From Numida meleagris (Eukaryota; Chordata; Aves; Galliformes; Numididae): a stretch of 64,000 bases of DNA. Position numbers and translations under genes: made by a program. Below the pieces are notes generated by a model. It was not told the origin of the DNA. It was given only the letters and a program-made list of their open reading frames with translations, and searched no databases. Shown here piece after piece: positions 60,101 to 64,000 of the stretch. Location: the NCBI RefSeq assembly GCF_002078875.1, contig NC_034411.1, positions 34,242,260 through 34,306,259 of the forward strand, in the 5' to 3' direction. Position 1 is the stretch's first letter. Each line of letters begins with the position of its first letter.

Positions 60101-60659
60101 CTGAAGTACCTAACCCAGCAAGAATAGAGGGATGCCACTATTTGGTCTCTGGGTTTACTCTTTTCTATATTGACTGTGTCTTAATTTTGGCTGGAATGAC
60201 TTTGTCTGTCCTTGGATTGAAGCTACTCAGTGAGCTGTGTAGTTACCTCCCTGCCTCAGAGCAGTTTCTACTTGGAGCTTCGCTCCCTTTCTTTCTCTTT
60301 TGTTCCTTTTGCCATCCTTCTTTTCAACTTCCTTCCTGGATCTTTTTCAATAGGAAGGCTGCCTGGGGACTTGCACTAAATAGAGACGTGAAGGATCAGT
60401 GTTTCCCTCCCCTGATAGCTGTGACTGGGCCCTGGGATATAATATGCATATCTAGCTGAGGGTACACTCCCTCCTTCCTTCCTCTTTGGAGCCAGGATTT
60501 TCCCTTCTCCATATCTGCCTTTTTTAAAGTAGCATTTCACTTGTATTCTTTCATTAGCATATTCCTTCTGGCTTCGCTGGCTTTTTCCTGTTTACAGCAT
60601 CTCCTCATTGCTACTCAGCTTTATAAATCACACATTTAATGAGAAGTGCTCATTGTGCA
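57179..60659. other. unique AT-rich DNA, no gene seen
   Basis: No exon, RNA gene or named transposon. Open frames at 57292-57528, 57836-58057, 59121-59357 and 60142-60459 have no recognisable domain or codon bias that would separate them from chance. Confidence 0.5.
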
Positions 60660-62287
60660 TAGGTTGCTGGCCAGTCTGAGGGGAAAAAAACAGAAAAGTA
60701 TAAGCAATAGAAGCAGGGATGGGTGGCCTGGGAAGAATATAGGGATGCTGTCCGGAAGTGCAGGGGTGGGATCAGGAAAGCCAAGGCACAGATAGAATTG
60801 AACTTGGTGAGGGATGTGAAAAACAACAAAAAGGTTTTCTTTTGATACATTGGGCAGAAGAGACAGACAAAGGAGAGTGTATGCCCTCTGATAAATGAAA
60901 AGGGAGAGCTGGCCTCCTCAGACACAGAGGAGGCTGAGGAACTTAACGAGTTCCTTGCCCCTCAGTCTCCAGAGGCTGTCAGGTTTCTCACACCTCTCAT
61001 GTCCCTGAATTTCTAAGCAGGAGTCGAGTGAGTAAAATCCTTCCTGGTGTAAGAGCAGAGCAAGTCCAAGACCACCTCATGAGGCTGAATCTGTGCATGT
61101 CTATGGGGCCAGATGACATACACCTCAGGGTTCTGAAGAAACTGTCTGATGTGATTGCCAAGCCACTCTCCATCATATTTGAAAAGTTGTGGCTGTCAGA
61201 TAAGTCCCTGGTGGCTGGTAAAAGGGAAACATCACTCCTGTATTCAAGCAAGGGAGAAAGGAAGACTTGGGGAACTACAGGCCGGTGAGCTTGGGAACAT
61301 TATGGAGCAGATCCTCCTGGAAGAGATGTTAGAGATGTGGAGGTGATCTGAGACAGTCAGCATGGCTTCACCAAGGGCATATCATGCCTGACCAATCTGG
61401 TGGCCTTGTATGATGGAGTGACAGCATCGGTGGACAACCGATACTGTCTACTTGGATTTCTGCAGGGCCTTTGACATGGTCCTGCACCACATCCTTATCT
61501 GTAAATTGGAGAGATATGGATTTAAAAGCTGGGCTATTAGGTGAATAAAGAATTGGTTGGATGGGCATAGCCCGAGGGTTGTTGTCAATGGCTCTGTGTC
61601 CAGGTGGAGGCTGGTCATGAGTTGTGTCCCCCAGGGGTCCATCTTGGGACCAGTGCTCTTCAGCATCTTTATCAATGACATAGACAGTAGGATTGAGTGT
61701 ACTTGCAGCAAGTTTCCTGATGACACCAAGCTGAGTGGTGCATTTGACGCAATAGAAAGGAGGGACACCATCCAGAGGGACCTGGACATGCTTTAAAAGT
61801 GAGTACACAAGAATCTAATGAGACTTAATGTGGCCAAGTCCAAGGTGTTGCACTTGGGTTGAGGCAATCCCAGATATGTGTATAGACTGGGAGAAGAATT
61901 CATTGAGAGCAGTCCTTGGAGGACTTGAGGGTCCTGATGGACAAAAGCTGGACATGAGACACTGGTATGCTCTTGGAGCCTACAAGTAGGAGTGGGACCA
62001 ACTTTTTACGCATTCTGATAGTGACAGGGCAAGGGGGAATGGCTTTAAACTAAGGAGAGATTTAGCTTAGATGTTAGGAAGCAATTCTTTACTCAGAGAG
62101 TGGTGAGGCACTGGAGCAGCTTGCCCAGAGAAGCTGTGAATGCCTCATCTCTGGTGGCATTCAAAGCCAGGTTGGATGGGGATCCAGGGCTGCCTGATCT
62201 AGTGGTTGGCAATCCTGCCCATGGCAGAGGGGTTGGAACTAGATGATCTTTAAGGTCCCTTCCAACCTAAGCCATTCTATGATTCTA
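60660..62287 (+). mobile_element. CR1 LINE, longest copy, internally deleted
   Basis: This 1.6-kb copy begins in the region between the ORF2 endonuclease and reverse transcriptase, continues through the catalytic part and ends in the 3' UTR with GATGATCTTTAAGGTCCC and the tail CCATTCTATGATTCTAT. Near 61975-61995 the sequence passes directly from the block corresponding to CATGAGACACTGGTATGCTC to a segment (ACTTTTTACGCATTCTGATA) that lies several hundred bases further on in CR1 (compare the copy at 15380-16432). An internal deletion is therefore inferred. The 3' tail runs without a gap into a mariner relic. Confidence 0.93.
60830..61796 (+). pseudogene. CR1 ORF2 reverse-transcriptase remnant
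   Basis: Translated pieces in order are a linker containing CPLINEKGELASSDTEEAEE (about 60870-60940) and a reverse-transcriptase N-terminal segment with [20 protein letters not shown] (61100-61160). After frameshifts comes a segment with [35 protein letters not shown] (about 61630-61685) and a box reading FPDD where CR1 elements have FADD (about 61716-61727). The pieces lie in different frames (61028-61288 and 61557-61796), so there are at least one or two frameshifts. The substitution beside the catalytic aspartates and the missing N-terminus confirm that it is dead. Confidence 0.88.
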
Positions 62288-62720
62288 TTTATTTCCACGG
62301 AAACTACAACAGTTACAAAAAGCACAATAACACTATTTAATCGACCAAATTTTTCTACAGTCACCACCATTAGCTGTGCATTTTTGCCACTAATGAACAA
62401 GAGCTTGTATACTGCACTCATAAAATTCTGCAGCAGCAGAGGTGACCCACTGTTTTGCAGCTGCTATAATGACATCATTTCTAGGAGAATGCTGTCCAGG
62501 CAGCCCACTGACCTAAACGGATGGAAGTCAGATGGTGGCAAATCTGGACTATATGGTGGATGTGGTAGGACAGTCCAGCCAAGACTGGCAATGTGCTCTA
62601 CGGTCTTCAAAATGATTTGGGGCCTTGTGTTACCGTGTTGCAAGAGAAAGTTTGTCTTCTTCTCTGACCTGACTCTGGAAGTTTGAGCCTTCAGCTTAGT
62701 CAGTGACATGATGCAGCAGT
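62288..62720 (-). mobile_element. Galluhop-like mariner relic, both ends missing
   Basis: From ATTTCCACGGAAACTACAAC the sequence matches the left part of the mariner copy at 19609-20182 (there TATTTCCACAGAAATTACAA), then continues into transposase sequence that the other copy has deleted. The terminal repeat expected just before 62288 is replaced by the CR1 tail. The other end fades out near 62720 with no terminal repeat. It is therefore a fragment in the same orientation as the 19.6-kb copy. The right boundary is uncertain by about 50 bp. Confidence 0.88.
62290..62709 (-). pseudogene. mariner transposase C-terminal half, inactive
   Basis: On the minus strand the frame from 62709 reads TKLKAQTSRVRSEKKTNFLL, then QHGNTRPQ where active mariners have HDNARPH, then LGWTVLPHPPYSPDLPPSDFH. 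These are the second and third parts of the D,D34D catalytic domain. The second catalytic aspartate is replaced by glycine; the third, in YSPDL, is kept. A stop (TAG on the minus strand, 62464-62466) interrupts the frame. The same frame then resumes with NFMSAVYKLLFISGKNAQLM, the C-terminal end. The N-terminal DNA-binding domain and first catalytic aspartate are missing. It cannot encode an active enzyme. Confidence 0.87.
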
Positions 62721-64000
62721 CAGAGCTGATGGTTTCTGAGTTCCAGGAAATCCAGAAGGATCTGGACCTGGAACTGAACTATACAGTGACAGGAAGCTAC
62801 ATATTAAAAGATTTAAAGTGAATTTTTCAGATTTTATTTTGAAGTAGTTGTCAAAGCTGGAAAAGAGGTCAGAATATTGTTTTACACATTCTGAAAATCA
62901 GAATACTCAGTGTGATGCTTCAGCTCTTTCTGTGAAACAATCTTTTCTTCCAAATCCTTCATCAAGAACGATTATTAACACTGAAATAAAACAGCCTGTT
63001 TTGGAAAGATATATTGTCCAGATCTAAGAGTGCAAATGCATGAGAACTTATCCACATCCCTCAAAACTTTTCCAGAATTGACTCTGCTAACTTGAACTTC
63101 AAACCATCTGCATCTTTTCTCCTGCAGTTGAGAACTTTCTGGTAACAAAAGTTTTTTGATAAAATAGATTTCAACCAATTCTTTTAAACTTTCTGTTCTT
63201 CGTGTAGCTAGAATTTAGCACAGTGATTCTTAATGATTTCAACCTGCACTTGCAAGTCCAGCTCTAAGCTCCCAAGAATATACTTTCATACTCCTGACGT
63301 TAGTCTTGCTGTGCTACACATGCTTTGAACAGCCCTTGTCTTTATGTAGTGCCAACTAAATGGGAGCTAGAAATGTCTGAAAATGTTGGATTTCAAGCAT
63401 GCTGTGCATACTGTAGCTTGACATGGATCACTGGCTGGACTCTTGTTAATTTTGGTGCTTTCCAGTGTGTGAAACAATAGCTGAAAAATGTTATCATATG
63501 AGGTTTTGGCCTTTTAAGGGCAGAATGAAAGATTTGAAAACTGAAGCTTTCACAGCTCAGCTGAATGACTTATTTGCTTGCTGAGTGAAATCGAGCAGAT
63601 TCACCTTCTGTTTCCTAACAAAATTCAAGACCTTAAATTTAACCATAGCTAACATATTAAAATTGTAAGAAACAGGAATAAGCAGGTCATCGTTTGAAAG
63701 CTTTGAGGAAGAAATATGTTAATGAGACAATTTAAATTAAAAAATGATGGGGTGGTCCCTGACAGTTGGGAAGAGTGACATAAAAACATAGCAAAACCAC
63801 AAAAAGTCTGTAAAGAAGATTTATTCTGGATTTTGAAAGTTGAGGATAAATTTTGAGCTCTGAGAGAAGGAAAGTTAGGAAACAGTAGAGATTTTGCATG
63901 GTGTAGGAGACAGACACAGCCAGGGGAAGAGGAAAAGTCTTTCATGTTTTGAAAAAGAGGCAGGCAGTAACATTAAATGCTACTAAATCTATGCAGAGAA
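62721..64000. other. unique AT-rich DNA, no gene seen
   Basis: No exon, RNA gene or named transposon could be supported up to the window edge. Reverse frames at 62975-63178 and 63649-63945 have no recognisable domain. Confidence 0.5.

Overview
The window is vertebrate nuclear DNA, almost certainly from a bird and most likely a galliform (chicken-like) genome. The basis is the repeat content. Several CR1 LINE copies end in the avian octamer tail (ATTCTATG-type). Two relics of a Galluhop-like mariner and three LTRs of avian endogenous-retrovirus type are also present. Composition is AT-rich with the homopolymer runs and short microsatellites usual in such DNA. There is no bacterial gene organisation: open frames are short, lack family homology, and overlap on both strands.

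No host protein-coding exon, tRNA, rRNA or other known RNA gene could be supported. The window looks like a gene desert or the inside of a very large intron. The recognisable coding sequence is decayed transposon sequence: CR1 ORF2 reverse-transcriptase fragments and mariner transposase fragments.

Layout. 1-2.9 kb: unique DNA with a GC-richer patch (about 1.4-2.7 kb). 2.9-7.4 kb: CR1 cluster (2899, 5070, 6172 and a weak tail at 7228). 7449-7972: solo LTR with a perfect 5-bp target duplication. 8-12.9 kb: unique DNA with a 27-bp A run. 12.9-16.4 kb: a CR1 tail and a 1-kb CR1 fragment. 19.6-20.2 kb: internally deleted mariner with one clear terminal repeat. 20.2-41.7 kb: long unique AT-rich stretch with a GT microsatellite and a T/CATC minisatellite. 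41.76-42.26 kb: old antisense LTR. 51365-51901: second solo LTR of the same family and orientation as the first, with its own target duplication. 56.6-57.2 kb: CR1. 60.7-62.3 kb: the longest CR1, fused directly to a mariner transposase remnant (to about 62.7 kb). The remainder is unique DNA.

The elements do not form a working system. They are independent insertions: CR1 copies of more than one subfamily, mariner relics retaining different parts of the transposase, and LTRs reduced to solo copies by recombination. The strongest structural observations are the sibling solo LTRs with different target duplications, the mariner deletion derivative with a 13-bp triplication, the CR1/mariner junction, a CR1 copy that has lost its 3' end, and a 26-bp near-perfect palindrome. 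Several AT-rich blocks with homeodomain-core sites are candidate conserved noncoding elements, but only alignment could establish that.
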